NCBI GenBank assembly: GCA_010015745.1
Contig: ML978164.1
Location: forward strand, 68,445 to 132,444
Direction of reading: 5' to 3'
Length of the DNA: 64,000 nucleotides
Source: Setomelanomma holmii
Taxonomy: Eukaryota; Ascomycota; Dothideomycetes; Pleosporales; Phaeosphaeriaceae
Shown here piece after piece: positions 33,355 to 45,288 of this stretch (position 1 is the stretch's first letter; every line of letters starts with the position of its first letter). The notes beneath the pieces are model-generated. The model made no database searches and was not told the DNA's origin. It saw nothing but the letters and a program-made list of their open reading frames with translations. The position numbers and the translations under genes are program-made.

Positions 33355-36300
33355 CTAACCCAACACTCTCCCTGCAACGGTGGCCGTACTTCTATCTTTC
33401 GTCTCGACCTTCCGCAGACCCTTGCCTGCCGTGATCTCACCAAGCAAGGCACCACGATTAGGCGGGGCGCCTGGCATCTTCATGTTGGGCATGGGTGGCG
33501 GTGGAGGCGCTGCGCCACCTGGTGGTGGAGGTGGGCCAGGTGGAGGCGGAGGTGCGGATCCTGATGGCATTGGAGGCGGCGGCGGGATACCTGCGGGAGG
33601 TGAGGAGACAGTAGGGCTCTCGGCGCGAGGGCTTTTGTTGTCCATGGAAGAAAGTGGGCGAGGAGGTGCCATTGTGCCAAAAAGGATCGATGCGAGCTGT
33701 TTGGCGCCACCTTGAGACGGTCCTTCGTCCTCGTCAGACGAGGAGTCGTCAGAGTCCACAACGGACCAGTCATCATCTTCTTGTCGGCCTCTACGGCCGC
33801 CCGTCGGTTGTGTCACGAGTGGCTCTGTAAATGTCGGAGCAGCGGCCTTATTTGCATTTTCTTGCGTGAGGCGGTGGAATGGATTCGTGGACACCTCGCT
33901 CGTGTTGCTGGGTGGCGGTGGTGGTGTCGCGGCAGCATTATTCTCCTGGTTCGTCATCATCTTCTTCAAGAACGGGTTCTTGGTCTCTGTGTCGCCATGA
34001 GGACTGGTCAGAGAGGACGCCGGTGGGCTGGCGACAGACGAGGGTGGTGTGTTCTGATGTACCGGCATTGGAGGTGCTGGTGGCGGTGCGGCGTCGCGTG
34101 GTAGTTCTTGGCTGGCGGTTGGAGTAGTGTCTTGCGGTGTGATGTTTTGAGGGCCTTCGTCGTCTGACGAGTCATCGTCATCCAGAGCCTCGAGCTGCAG
34201 CTGCAACTGTCGCTCACGTTCACGGGCAGCTTCGATTTCAGCACGCTGGGCAGCCAAGCGGTTCTCCTGTTCCTTTGCCTCCTTCTGAGCAGCTGCCCTG
34301 CGTTTCTTCTCTTCCGCCTTCTTCAGCTTACCTTGCTGCACTTGCTCCTCGAGAGCACGAAGCCTGGCCTGGGCAGCCTCGCGCTCCTTGGCCAGGTCGC
34401 TCTCTTGTCGACGCTCTTGCTCCCTGGTATACTGTCAGTGAATGCATTTTGATGTCAGTGGTTATACATACTCCATACGCTTTCTCTCCGTTTCCTGTGC
34501 TTCTTGTTGTTCACGGAGAGCCTTCTCAGCAATGTCGTTCTCAGCTCTCTTGGCTTCTGCCTCAGCCTGCTTGACATCATGCTGGGCAACGTCGGCCTTG
34601 TTCTTACGTGACGCTGGTGGAGGCGGCGCCGGTTTCTTGCCACTGCCTTTCGATATGATAGGTGGTGCAGTCGACTCGTCATTAAGCCGTCTCTGGCGTT
34701 CCTCCTCACGGCGAGCATCCTCTTCCTCAGCCTGGCGCAGCTTATCTTCTCGTTCTCTCTTTTCGCGTTCAGCGCGCTGCTGTGGCGTCTCACCAGCTTT
34801 AGCAGGAGCCTTAATACCTAGAGCAGCTAGGCGCTCAGCCATGCGCTGCTCAGCCTGTTGCTTGATAAAAGCGGCACGTTCTTCGGGTGTTTTGTACGAA
34901 GAGTAAGACCCGCCGCTGGCAGGAGTCGGAGTTGGGCGAGCAAGTTCGCCGCTAGCCGAGGAGCTATCATATCTCGAAGCTGCAGGGCGAGTTTCTTCAG
35001 CCCGTGCGGATGATCTGTAAGTGTCGCGTGAGGTGCTGAAATATGTTAGATTCATGCCAAAGCATGCCACTTTCAAAAAAAGCACTTACTCTTCTTTGCG
35101 AACACGCGTAGCCCGACTGCTGCGTTGAAGATCGAAGATGAAGTCCTTGACCTCATCCTCAACACCGAGAGCTTCCTCCCATCTGCGTCGCTCATGCTCG
35201 CTTGTGTTGTCATGTCCACCTTCCTTGAGGCTTGACTCCAAGCCTTTAGTGTACTCGCGGACACTGTCCTCGACGTCACGGATCATTCGCTCATTGTTAT
35301 CCCTCTCTGATCGAATGCGCGAGTTCTCCTTCTCGAGCCTCTCTGTCGCGGCACCGCTGTCGTCAGCAGCAGGAGCAGGTCTGCCGGTCAAAACCGCAGA
35401 TCGGGCTTGCATCATGGCTTTAGCACGAGCCTTCAAGCGATCAGACTCGGTCACAGCACCACCAGGACCAGTACCGACGATCGTGGAAGCGGATCCCGGG
35501 TATGCCTTGGCATCTTTCAGCCTGAACAATTCCAGTTGCACATCTGCAATCTCCCGCTCGGTGCGGCGAACGTCAGATGCAAGCTCGGGCAGGCGATCTG
35601 TCAAATTTTGAAGCTGACGCTTAAGCGCGCGGCGCTCTGCATCGGAGTCAGAAGATCGCATAGACGCCTTCGGATGAGCATCAATGTCTTCCTGTATCCT
35701 TCGAATGCGACGGTACAGATCTTCAGCTTCCCGCCGATCCCGTCGGTCAAGGGCATCCTCCTCATCAGCAGCATTCTCATCTCTTGTGTCCATTGCATCA
35801 AGCAGAATCTGCTTCTCCTTCACGCTCTTTCGGAGCTGCTCAAGAGACATCTCATCAGACCGTTCAGACGATGGAGATCCTGGCTGCGCAGGTGATGGAG
35901 AACGACCGCCGCCTCCCAGTCGATGCCTAGCGCTGGACTTGTATCCAATGTTGTCATCGTTGTTACGGAATACAGTGGCATCCTTGCGACCTCCGGCTGC
36001 GGGACTTCCAGCCCTGAAGGAATGAGACTTGAGATAACTGACACCAGTACGCTGCGGTTGGAGAAAAGCACCTGAAGTCTTTCTGTCTTCGGCATCTCCA
36101 CGAAGCAGGTTCTTCATTGCACCAATTGAGTCGTTGATGTTGCGCGTCGATGGCGGAACAAGCTCAGGAGGCAGTCGTGCTGGGATTGGGTAGCCGTTGA
36201 GCTTGCGATAGATCAAATGCATAGCAACAGCGAACTCATCCAAGTTGAGACGACCACGATCAGCGGAGTCAGCTAGTGTCCATACGCGCTCTAGATCGGG

Positions 36301-37719
36301 CTTGGGCAGGCCACTTTGACCGAAAATCTCCAGAGCCTGCTCGCCGCTGATATAACCTTTGCCCATGCCATCCCAAGCTCTGAATGTGTCGTCATAAAGC
36401 TTCTTCTCGCCCTTTGTAATAGCCCAGGGAATGGTTGCATTGCCAGTCAAGCCAGCCGTCGTGTGGCTACCGCCTTCTCTTCCAGTCTGAGGCATCATGC
36501 GCGCGGCCAGAGCTTCAATATTGGGAAGTCCACTGGCGGGATTGTTTACCAAGCCCCACTGCCCGGGCATACCCGTAGGCTGGGCATTGAGAGGTGCCAT
36601 GCCAGTCTGAGTAGGCGTCAAGTTCGAGCCATAGCCTGTGGGCATCGGTGGCATAGGCGGTCGAGGGCCGTTGTAACCTCCCGGAGCTTGTCCAAATCCA
36701 GTCTGCTGTGGTTGCATGCCCATGCCTGTGGGCTGCATTCCCATGGGCTGCTGTCCAAAGCCTGTTGGCTGAGTCACCAAAGTGTTCAGCAGCTGGCTAT
36801 TGGATTGCTGAGGCTGGGGCTGTTGGATCGCGGGCGGCTCGTTGAACTTCGGCGCGTTGCCTGCAGGTGTATTGCTCCGCGACTGGTCTTCTGCGATGTT
36901 GAAGGAGATGATGTCGACCATGCTGGACACCTCATTCTTGACGCGCTCGGGCAAATTGTTGGGCAAGTCCTTTCCAGTCAACTTGAGATTGCAAAGGTAC
37001 ATGGCAAGCGCAAATTCGGGAAAGAGGAGCTGGCCAGACTTGGTCGTGTCGGAAAGCGTCCTAATCTTGTTAGCTGCCTCATGCTAAATCGTTCTATGTA
37101 CCCACCAGATATGCGACAGAGCATCCCCAGGTAGCTTTGACCGCAGCAACAGGTCCCGCGCCTGGTCTCCCGAGAGCGCATTCGCATCTCGCACTGCAGA
37201 CTTGAACAACTGCTCAAACTTGGCTTGATCTTGCGCCGTAATGAAAGACAGCCTTATATTGGGGATCTTGCTCGACTTCGCTGGGACAGGGGGTGGAACA
37301 GACGAAGTCGAGGAGCTTCCTCTGAACGAGTCGGCCATCTGCGACGAAGTCATGCCTGTAGGTTGCGGTCGTTGCGGCTGGGCGGGAGGCTGCTGCTGTT
37401 GTTGCTGCGGGGGAGGTGCGCCAGTCTGGAACGGTTGCTGTTGGGGAGCTTGTTGCTGCTGGAATTGGCCCTGCTGGCCTGGATAGCCCGTATACTGCGG
37501 TTGCTGAGGTTGTGGCTGCTGCCCAAACCCTTGCGGCTGGCCCGGATAGCCAGTGTACTGTGGTTGCATTGGTGCTTGTCCGAAGCCTGTCGGCTGAGGT
37601 CCCAATCCACCCTGGAAGCCTCCGGGCTGTCCGTATGCCTGCTGTTGCTGGCCATACTGAGGCTGCCCCGGTCGGGCGCTGTTGCCGCCCCCTAAGTATG
37701 AGTTGGACCCGGAGAACAT
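33355..37719 (-). CDS. PAN1: Actin cytoskeleton-regulatory protein PAN1 (endocytic scaffold)
   Basis: Exons 37106..37719, 35090..37060, 34472..35035 and 33355..34423 give 1405 aa. Two EH domains (about 160-265 and 415-510) each have the EF-hand-like turn; a Gln/Pro-rich linker precedes them. A central coiled coil (about 620-700) and a long Glu/Arg helical stretch (about 880-1050) follow. The C terminus has poly-Pro blocks and a WH2-type actin-binding motif (RGALLGEITAGKGLRKV). At least three LxxQxTG motifs of the Prk1/Ark1 kinase type are present (for example LVTQPTG twice, LNAQPTG). PAN1 works with END3 and SLA1 to activate Arp2/3 at endocytic patches. The third exon ends in phase 2; all joins are in frame. 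Confidence 0.95.
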
Positions 37720-37945
37720 AGTGAGCGAGCTTGCGCGGATCGATTGGAGATTCGGTCGGCGCGCATCCGATGGTAAGGATGTACAAGGACGCTCGGGAGC
37801 GGTGGTAAGCGGAGATGTGCAGTGAGGTTGGCAGGAGAGTCTGTGCTGTTGCTCTCGAGGAGTGAAATCGCGCTAGTTCGTCATCTTGCGCGGAAGTTCG
37901 ACCTCGCGACTAAGCCACACGACAACACGTCCACACTCGACCATC
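37720..37945. promoter_or_regulatory. Divergent promoter of PAN1 and a small coiled-coil gene
   Basis: 226 bp between ATGs of PAN1 (minus, 37719) and the small gene (plus, 37946). Short enough for a shared bidirectional promoter. No element named. Confidence 0.4.
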
Positions 37946-38232
37946 ATGTCCAACGAGCAGAATGGCGCGCGTTCGGAGGCCGACTTCGCCGAGGTACTCT
38001 CCTTTATAACTGTTTCAAGTTCAAGTCCAAGTTCTCACGGCTGTGATAGGCCATGAAGCAGCTCCAGCGCGGCGAGCAGACCGCAGCCGCCCTGGAGAAT
38101 CACCTTGACTCCCTCGAGAAGAAGATCGAAGAGCTCCTTGCGCAAGCGGACAAGGCCGATGAAGAGCTGAAGGCCCAGCCGCGGGAAGCAGGAGATAAGG
38201 CACAGGAAGATCAGAACAAGAAATCGTCATGA
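37946..38232 (+). CDS. Small coiled-coil protein of unknown function
   Basis: Exons 37946..37993 and 38050..38232, with a 56-bp GT-AG intron, give 76 aa. It begins with a short polar stretch and continues as a charged amphipathic helix with regularly spaced Leu (KQLQRGEQTAAALENHLD..., then EKKIEELLAQADKADEEL), so it should form a coiled coil. The tail is Gln/Lys/Asp-rich. The size and layout resemble small heteromeric coiled-coil subunits, but I cannot name a family. It is divergent from PAN1 at 226 bp. Confidence 0.75.
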
Positions 38233-38521
38233 TACGGCCTTCAACAATGGCTTCAGAGCCTGTGGCAAACCTTGGGCGTATGATATTCAAATGAAGTTTC
38301 TGCGACGCTGGGAACCAACGAAAGACCCTCGACACGATTTCATGACCCTCGATGAAGACTACGATCACATAGAAGTGGGTACTTAGTAGAGCTGGACGGC
38401 AAGGGTGCATCCTACCATCATGTAAGGTGTTCTGCAGGATGCGGAGTACATATATTGTAACCCTTTTCTCGAGGAGTGAGATTGAAATGCGGCCTGCAAC
38501 TGAAAACTTTTGGGTATGTGT

Positions 38522-39747
38522 CTAACAACCTCCGACAGTAGGAGGCTTTACCTCCGATCCTTCTTGCTTGAACGCCTCATCCAGGTGGAATATCCCGTTT
38601 GCATCCTTCTCGACAACACCCACTTCAGTGATGATGCCGTCAATCAGCTCCGCTGGCGTGACGTCGAAGGCCGGGTTCCAGACTCCAATTCCGTTCGCCG
38701 CAATGCTGATGGTCTCAACAACTCCAAGATCGAGAGTCACCCCATCGTGCCTTGGTCCCTTGACAAGAGTTACTTCCTTGCCCGGTCGCTCCTCGATGAC
38801 GATGTCCGCTCCGGACTTGGTCTTCAGGTCGATAGTCGTCCTTGGTGCGGCAACCAGGAACTTGACGCCATGGTGCTTTGCAAGAATAGCCAGAGAGTAG
38901 GTCCCAATCTTGTTGGCAGTATCTCCATTCGCAGCGACACGGTCTGCTCCGACAACAATGCCTGCGATGTTCTCGCTTTCTCCTCGCAATCGGAGAAGCG
39001 CAGCCGCCATTGAGTCTGTGATCAGAGTTGCTGGGATTTTGTCATGGACAAGTTCGAAAGCTGTCAGCCTTGAACCCTGGTTATATGGTCGTGTCTCAGA
39101 GCAGAAAGCATGTTTCAGGTTTCCTTGGGCATGCAGTGAACGGATAACGCCCAGAGCTGTACCATATCCCGCAGTCGCCAAAGATCTAACAAGTCAGCGG
39201 AAGTAGACTTGCTGTAACCAAAGGATGCCTACCCTGTATTGCAGTGCGTCACCATGCTCACTGGACCTTTGTTTCCAGCAGGTGAATTCTTGACGATCCA
39301 TTCTGCACCATGCTTGCCAATGTTCTCGTTGTCGCTCACATCATCAATCAACATTTGCTCTGCTGCCTGAACATATGCCTCCCTGACAGATTCTCCGCTC
39401 GCTCCATCTTTCCCTGCCGCATTCTTTGTGATATTCCTCAATTTGCCTGCTGCATCCGCCAAATTGACCGCAGTTGGCCGACTCGTGACAAGATAATCCA
39501 GTTTCTCAGCAATAAATAGCTCAACTTCTTCTGCCGCCGACGAGATCTTCAAATTCGTCAACTCGACGGCGAGTGCGAGTGCAGCCACTATAGCAATCGC
39601 TGGTGCGCCTCGTGTTCGCATGTCCTTGATCGCATGCCACGCGTCGGTGCTCGAGTAGATGTGGTCATATTCTTCGGCATGTGGTAATTTGAGCTGATCG
39701 AGAATTTTGAGTTGGCCTCTCGAGTACTTGATCGCCTGGAGCACCAT
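38522..39747 (-). CDS. MRI1: Methylthioribose-1-phosphate isomerase
   Basis: Exons 39233..39747 and 38522..39185, with a 47-bp intron, give 392 aa, typical for the family. The catalytic Cys169 lies in VTHCNTG, right before the intron, and the catalytic Asp253 in GADRVAANGD; the N-terminal RGAPAIAIVAALALA segment is also typical. The enzyme opens the ribose ring of 5-methylthioribose-1-phosphate to the ribulose form in methionine salvage from methylthioadenosine, a by-product of polyamine synthesis. It has no targeting signal. The last residues (VGGC) do not form a peroxisomal signal. Confidence 0.95.
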
Positions 39748-40788
39748 TTTGGTTGTTGGAGTGATTTTTCCAGAATCGGCGAAAAATTCAAAATGACGAG
39801 CATTGGGTCGCCATTGCCCAACGTGAATTCTTGAACGCCACAGCCTTACGACACGTGCGAATGGCCTAAGACTACATCAAGTGTCACCTGTGGCCGTGCA
39901 TCTCACAAACTACTCAAACTCCCAGGATGTTTGAAGCTCGAACACCTTCCCATCTCAGCTCTGCAGCATTGACAGCAGATGACGATGGAGGCGCACGTGG
40001 ACAGGTCCCGCGGACGAGGCTGGTCGCTAAGAAGGAATGTAACCGCATCGAGCGGGGATGACCGGAGTATGAACACGAACTTTGTGCTTCCAAACATCAC
40101 GAAAGAACAAAGAGGCGCAAGCTGTGCAGCTTCCCCGACCAAGTGATTCTTCCCATACAGTATTTAGTTCACCTTCCATCGCATCTCACCTCCGCCGTAC
40201 CCGTCAAGCAATGCCAAGAGGTCCAGAAGCCGTGCAGCCGTAGAGATGCAGGGCCCAGCCGGGTTCTTTCACGCCAACGCCTGTGATTTCGCCGCTTCCG
40301 AGGTTTGCGCTGGTGGACAACGGGAGAATGACGAGCGCCCATTACGCCAAACGACCGCTCACTTGAAGCCTCCTCACGCTCCTTAGCCTCCAATTGACAT
40401 TCGCTCGCATACAACTTCACGTTCTCGGCTGCTGTGGATACTTCGATGCATATCGCCGCCGTCCAATCTTTCGCCGCTTTCGGATCCACGCCCGTCGCCT
40501 AGAAGAACTAATTCGTGGAGAGAAGACCCACTCGTCAATACGCTTCCCAACAGCTTCAGCCCAAGTCACCACCCATTGACTCTCGAGCACATGCGCCCGC
40601 CGACCAATCGATAGAACGTGCGAAGACCCTCCCAGACAGGACCCCTCACCCACGGAACTGGCTTGAGCCACGCTTGATCGTCACGCCTCGAACGCCCCGC
40701 GCACGTCTCGCAACTGTATATATCGAAGCCCCTCATGCGGCGTCCCCTGCCGCGGTCGCTGTCGACGGCAGGTGTCAGCACGTCAGTC
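39748..40788. other. Intergenic region with an unresolved minus-strand coding-like patch
   Basis: About 1 kb between MRI1 (minus) and the PAQR gene (plus), divergent, so both promoters lie here. In 40150-40790 the minus strand has long open frames (for example SQWVVTWAEAVGKR and, in another frame, a DPKAAKDWTAAICIEV peptide) that could be exons of a small gene, but splice signals joining them are weak. No annotation made. Confidence 0.3.
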
Positions 40789-42302
40789 ATGACTTCGCAG
40801 GAAGAGCCAGTCCAACCTTCATATAGGGGCTATGACACCTTTGGTGCCCAGCGACAACGGCGACACTCATGGCACACAAGACCTTGCTTGCAAGAAGCGG
40901 AGAACTTCCAGGTCCTGGTAAGTTACATTATTTGACATTGTGCTGTTCCGTCTGACCAATTCTTTAGTTACGGAACTTCCTCCATGAACTCAATTGCAGA
41001 CTAGAATTCCTCGAGAGCTACGGCCACCTCCAGTACGACGCGGGTGTTGAATATGCCTGGACAACCCTCGTCAATGTTCGCGACTCATGCTCCAAGATTT
41101 CGGATGGCGCTCTCGAAGCCGGTCGGCGGCGCGCAGCTGTCTTCGTCGAGACGCTCGAAGAACGCTACAAAGACGCTCTCGAGCGCAAAGAAACGCTCGG
41201 CGAAAAGGTCCTTGAAGGCATAATCCTCATGGACACCTATCTCACCGACTTCGAAACGCGCGCATACGCCTTGAAAGATGGCACAATTGGCTCCTACGCA
41301 CACGAGTTCTTCGAAGAAGGACGCCGAAAGATGGACGAGGGAGTCGAATTCGCAAAAGGAGTCGTAGACGAAGGTCTCCACAAAGCGCGACGCGCCCGCG
41401 AAACCATCGAACTCACAATCGAACATGGCGTCCAGCGAGCTCTAGCACGCGCAAAAGAGCACGGCCTCATCCACTACGACGACCTGCCCGAGCCGTGGCG
41501 CGTGAACCCACACATCCTCAAAGGCTACCGGTTTTCCGAGGGCAAGTGGGCCTGTGTACGCAGCATCGTCTGCATCCACAACGAGCTCATCAACATCTGG
41601 ACGCACCTCCTCGGCTTTCTTATGGTGCTCGCACTAGCATTCTACTTCTACCCAACGAGCGCAAACTTCAGCAATAGCACGGCCAGCGACATCTTCATCG
41701 CCGCCGTCTTCTTCTTCGCAGCATGCAAGTGCCTAGCTTGCAGCACAATCTGGCACACCATGAACTCCATCTCCCACCAAAGCCTCCTCGAACGCTTCGC
41801 CTGCGTCGACTACACGGGCATCAGCCTGCTCGTTGCAGCGAGCATCATGACAACAGAGTACGCGGCGTTCTACTGCGAACCAATAAGTAGGTGGGGATAC
41901 ATGTCCCTCACAGCCTGCCTCGGCCTCGGCGGCGTCATCCTCCCCTGGCACCCAACCTTCAACCGTGCAGACATGGCCTGGCTACGCGTCCTGTTCTACG
42001 TCTCCCTCGCACTCACAGGCTTCCTTCCCTTTGGCCAACTCGCATACTCGCGCGGTCTCGCCTGGGCACAATATTTCTACGCACCCCTGGCCAAGAGTCT
42101 GACCGTATACATGACGGGCGCGTGCCTGTATGCGTCCAAGGTCCCCGAGCGCTGGTGTCCGGGATGGTTCGATTATGTGGGTTGTAGCCATAATATCTGG
42201 CATGTTGCGGTGCTCGGCGGGATTGTTTTTCATTATATGGCAATGCAGACTATGTTTACGAGTGCGTTGACGAGGGCGCAGACGAGTTGTTCGGTTTATT
42301 AG
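40789..42302 (+). CDS. PAQR / hemolysin-III-like seven-TM protein, Izh3-like
   Basis: Exons 40789..40917 and 40968..42302 (50-bp intron) give 487 aa. A long N-terminal cytosolic part (about 1-230) rich in Glu/Arg helices precedes seven membrane segments (about 250-480). PAQR zinc-site residues are in place: the HNELINIWTHL motif, S/H in the TIWHTM segment, and HNIWH...HY near the end. The extended N terminus is the Izh3 type of fungal PAQR (yeast Izh proteins act in zinc and sterol homeostasis). PAQR ceramidase or receptor activity is inferred. Ends TTATTAG at 42302. Confidence 0.85.
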
Positions 42303-42984
42303 GTGCTTGAATTAGTGAGATGGGATTGGAGGGTTTTATTTCGTTTGTTGATATGGAGTGGGGATTTGGTTGGGATTTGGATTGGGCATTTGTGAGCGAG
42401 CGCGGCATGGGCATTTTACATGGTGATGGTGTTTGTTGACTGGATGGTTTTCGATTGACTGAAGTGGAGGTGGTCACAGTCGATGTGTATTTAGGAGAAG
42501 GTTTATATGTGACATGTTTCGTTAATGCAGATGCATATTCTTCAATTTGCTAACTACAAAACCTATTCGTGACAATCTAGCATACAACAATGCAATCTGG
42601 TACACTAGCTTACAACAGGATCTAAAAAATTGAAAGCAGCAAACAAAGCAAGATACCACCCATCCATCCAGTCATAAAGTCGTAGCAAGGCCGTGTCATC
42701 GTCTTTCTATATCGTAAAAGACGGCCGTAACCTTGTCATGAAAGGCAAGCAGGATACCTCCCACAAATATGAATGCGCTGCGGAAATGCCACCCATAGAG
42801 CAATAAGGAGATGCGAAAAGTGAGGTAGATAGCGATATACTTCACGGTGACAAAACGAAAGAAGATGCTCAGTGATCAGAGCACGAACAAGAAAGGAATA
42901 TCAGACAGCCTGCCAAAGAAAGAAAAGGAATAAATGAAAAGAGGAATGCAGACTGATAGTCTCTGTGTAGGACGGTGCGGCCTC
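42303..42984. other. Convergent 3' intergenic gap
   Basis: 682 bp between the ends of the PAQR gene (plus) and the zinc-cluster gene (minus). A/T-rich, no ORF or RNA gene seen. Must contain two 3' UTRs and terminators. Confidence 0.45.
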
Positions 42985-45288
42985 TCATGGCTTCAAGAGC
43001 AGCAGCTTAGCCACAAGCCGGTCGAAGGAGTATCCCATATCGTCTCCTTTTCCCCTCTCGTTGACCTTCTGAAAGAGATAGCCGCCACCGGACGCCCTAG
43101 AAATCGCCTTGCGCACATTCTCGACAAACTCATCGTCCGGAGAAGACGCGCGCTGCGATTGTGTGGCTTCACCCTCCCAGTCGGGTCTGAGTCGAGCATG
43201 GCAGCCCGAGAAGCAAGCGTTGTAGAAAGCAAGTAGCGTCTTGACGGCCTCGTCATCAAGATGGTGGTTCTCCTCTGAGTTTGAAAACTGCGGGGCGTCG
43301 TAGCTGTTGTGGTATGGTAGCTTAGCAGCGTGGTATTGAATTGACTCGACGGTCATGAGGATCGTGATGAGGATTGCTAGTGTGACGGGCCAGTCTTCGC
43401 ATTCCCGATTGAGTAGGAGCTGCTCCAGCGACGACAGGACTTCCTTCATCAGGCTCAGCGCAAGACCGGGCATGACTCTGCCAAATTGCGAGCGGATGAA
43501 GCAGGGTGTCGGGATGTGGTCGTCTGTTATGCCCATGGTGCTCTGCACGAGCTGAGATAGCGCCAGGTCGGCACTAGGGCTTGGTAGCGTGATGTCTCCG
43601 CCGATGTGCACGAGCACCAACAGCTTCAGAGCCTGATGTAATGTCCCTGATTGTGGAGAGCCCGACAGCTGGCGGAAGTACACATACACGTCTCGTAGGA
43701 TTCGCAGAGGTGAGGTGAACAGGGGGAACTGACGGAAGCTGTTGGTGACCAGTAACGCTAGATGTCTGTCCAAAATCTTTGTAAGGTTGGACATGGCATC
43801 TGTGGTCAGAACTGCAGGCAGTACTGCGTGCGTATGCATATCTCCAGTGCTAGAGACAGGTGGCCAAGTGTAGATGACATGCTCGTGTGTGTGAACGTGA
43901 AGATCCTCGATCTGCAGCGCGTGTACTGGTAGCCACAGTTCGGGACCAAAGCCGAAGTTCAATGGGATCTTGTATGTAACTCCCGTAAGGATGTTGAAGT
44001 TGTTGGGGCCAAGGAAGGACTCGAGAGACCGGGCAGTTGGATGCCAGCCAAGTCGATCGGACAGGAAAGCACTGGATTGATCGCTGAGGACGCGGTCGCG
44101 GCAAGGGTGGTTGACCAAGTCTCCTTTATAATGGTCCAGGCAAGACTTGCATGGTGTACCTGGATCGCACTTCTCTTTACGTCGTTGGCAGTTCGCACAG
44201 GCGCCTATTATGCGCATAAGGGCCGCATGACTGCGCTGCTCTGCAGTGAGACCCTTCTTCCTTCCTCTTGGTGTTCGTCCTTGAAGACCTTCGGTGCTGG
44301 TGGGCGCGAGGCGGTTGGTTTGAGAGTTGATATGATATGATACCCATCCAAAGCCTTCTGAACTAGCTGAAGTTGGCGATGGTGAAGCCACGCTGCGTCG
44401 AGACCCATTACGCGAATTGCTTCTAGATAGTGCGACGGAACGTGGGCGACGACTCGTGACTGGAGACACAGAGAGCGCAGGAGGTACTCGTTGTGTCCAT
44501 TGTGACTGTGCCGTGGCGGCCTTGTAGCTAGCCGGTCGATGGCTTGACTGAGGAATCGTAATGGCTCTGCTGCGGAAATGCCGAGCAAACTCCTCAGATC
44601 GCGGCCAGGATGTAAAGGTACTGTTGAAGGACTGCGAGTGCGAGTATGGGATTGCGATCGGCGCTGCTTCAGCAATGTACTCATCGCCCTCGGCGATAGG
44701 CTCGATATTGATCTGAGGTTGGTCCGTCCACGTGCCAACATTAGCAAAAACCTGCGACGCTCTGACGTCTCGGCCACTGAAAGAGTGTGAAGAGCCCGTT
44801 ATATGTGGATTGAAGACGGTCTCTGTCGTGGTTTCGAGAGAGCGTGTGGGAGGGAGACTGTCCTCAATGTATTCACATCTGGTGTCGAGAATTGGCGAAT
44901 CGTTGATAGAGGTCAATGGAGAGATAGCTCTATCGCAAGTATCGAAGGACCCAAAGTATTGGCCATTGCCCTGACCTAAACGTGGTGATGTGGCATTGGT
45001 ATCGAAGGACGGAGAAGTGCAATAGACTTGGCCGAATGAGGATGATGCCCCTCCAATCGATGTGTATTCGAGTGAAGGAGGGCCGTCTGCAAGCGACGGA
45101 GGTGCTGAGACGATGTAAGGCTGCTCGGAGTTGACGCTTTCTGCGATGTGGTAGTCTTGGGCAAGATTGTTGCCCTGTCCTGTGAAATTGGTGTTGCTGT
45201 AAAACATTGGATCGAAGATTTCTTCGCCCCAGTCCATAAGGCCTTCCCACTCTTCCGTTGGTGAGCTGACGTAGATGTTGGTCGCCAT
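42985..45288 (-). CDS. Zn(II)2Cys6-type transcription factor with unusual cysteine spacing
   Basis: Single exon, 767 aa from ATG 45288 (the frame runs a few codons upstream but without ATG). Residues 1-320 are Ser/Thr/Pro-rich and probably hold activation motifs. About residues 364-396 carry a binuclear cluster: C-A-N-C-Q-R-R-K-E-K-C, then C-K-S-C and a last Cys 12 residues on, so spacing is CX2CX6CX5CX2CX11C, unlike the usual CX2CX6CX5-12CX2CX6-8C. The basic loop QRRKEKC is typical. The rest has weak fungal-specific regulatory-domain character. The target genes are unknown; no cluster of metabolic genes lies nearby. Confidence 0.85.
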   Translation of the reverse strand: MATNIYVSSPTEEWEGLMDWGEEIFDPMFYSNTNFTGQGNNLAQDYHIAESVNSEQPYIVSAPPSLADGPPSLEYTSIGGASSSFGQVYCTSPSFDTNATSPRLGQGNGQYFGSFDTCDRAISPLTSINDSPILDTRCEYIEDSLPPTRSLETTTETVFNPHITGSSHSFSGRDVRASQVFANVGTWTDQPQINIEPIAEGDEYIAEAAPIAIPYSHSQSFNSTFTSWPRSEEFARHFRSRAITIPQSSHRPASYKAATAQSQWTQRVPPALSVSPVTSRRPRSVALSRSNSRNGSRRSVASPSPTSASSEGFGWVSYHINSQTNRLAPTSTEGLQGRTPRGRKKGLTAEQRSHAALMRIIGACANCQRRKEKCDPGTPCKSCLDHYKGDLVNHPCRDRVLSDQSSAFLSDRLGWHPTARSLESFLGPNNFNILTGVTYKIPLNFGFGPELWLPVHALQIEDLHVHTHEHVIYTWPPVSSTGDMHTHAVLPAVLTTDAMSNLTKILDRHLALLVTNSFRQFPLFTSPLRILRDVYVYFRQLSGSPQSGTLHQALKLLVLVHIGGDITLPSPSADLALSQLVQSTMGITDDHIPTPCFIRSQFGRVMPGLALSLMKEVLSSLEQLLLNRECEDWPVTLAILITILMTVESIQYHAAKLPYHNSYDAPQFSNSEENHHLDDEAVKTLLAFYNACFSGCHARLRPDWEGEATQSQRASSPDDEFVENVRKAISRASGGGYLFQKVNERGKGDDMGYSFDRLVAKLLLLKP

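Noticed and set aside
36316..37134. 272-codon plus-strand open frame
   Set aside because: Antisense of PAN1 exon 2; composition follows the coding strand and there is no family motif.
37350..37700. Short Gln/Pro repeats (PQYTGYPGQ type) considered as a CRISPR-like array
   Set aside because: They are coding repeats in PAN1 with variable spacing; no CRISPR repeats exist in the window.
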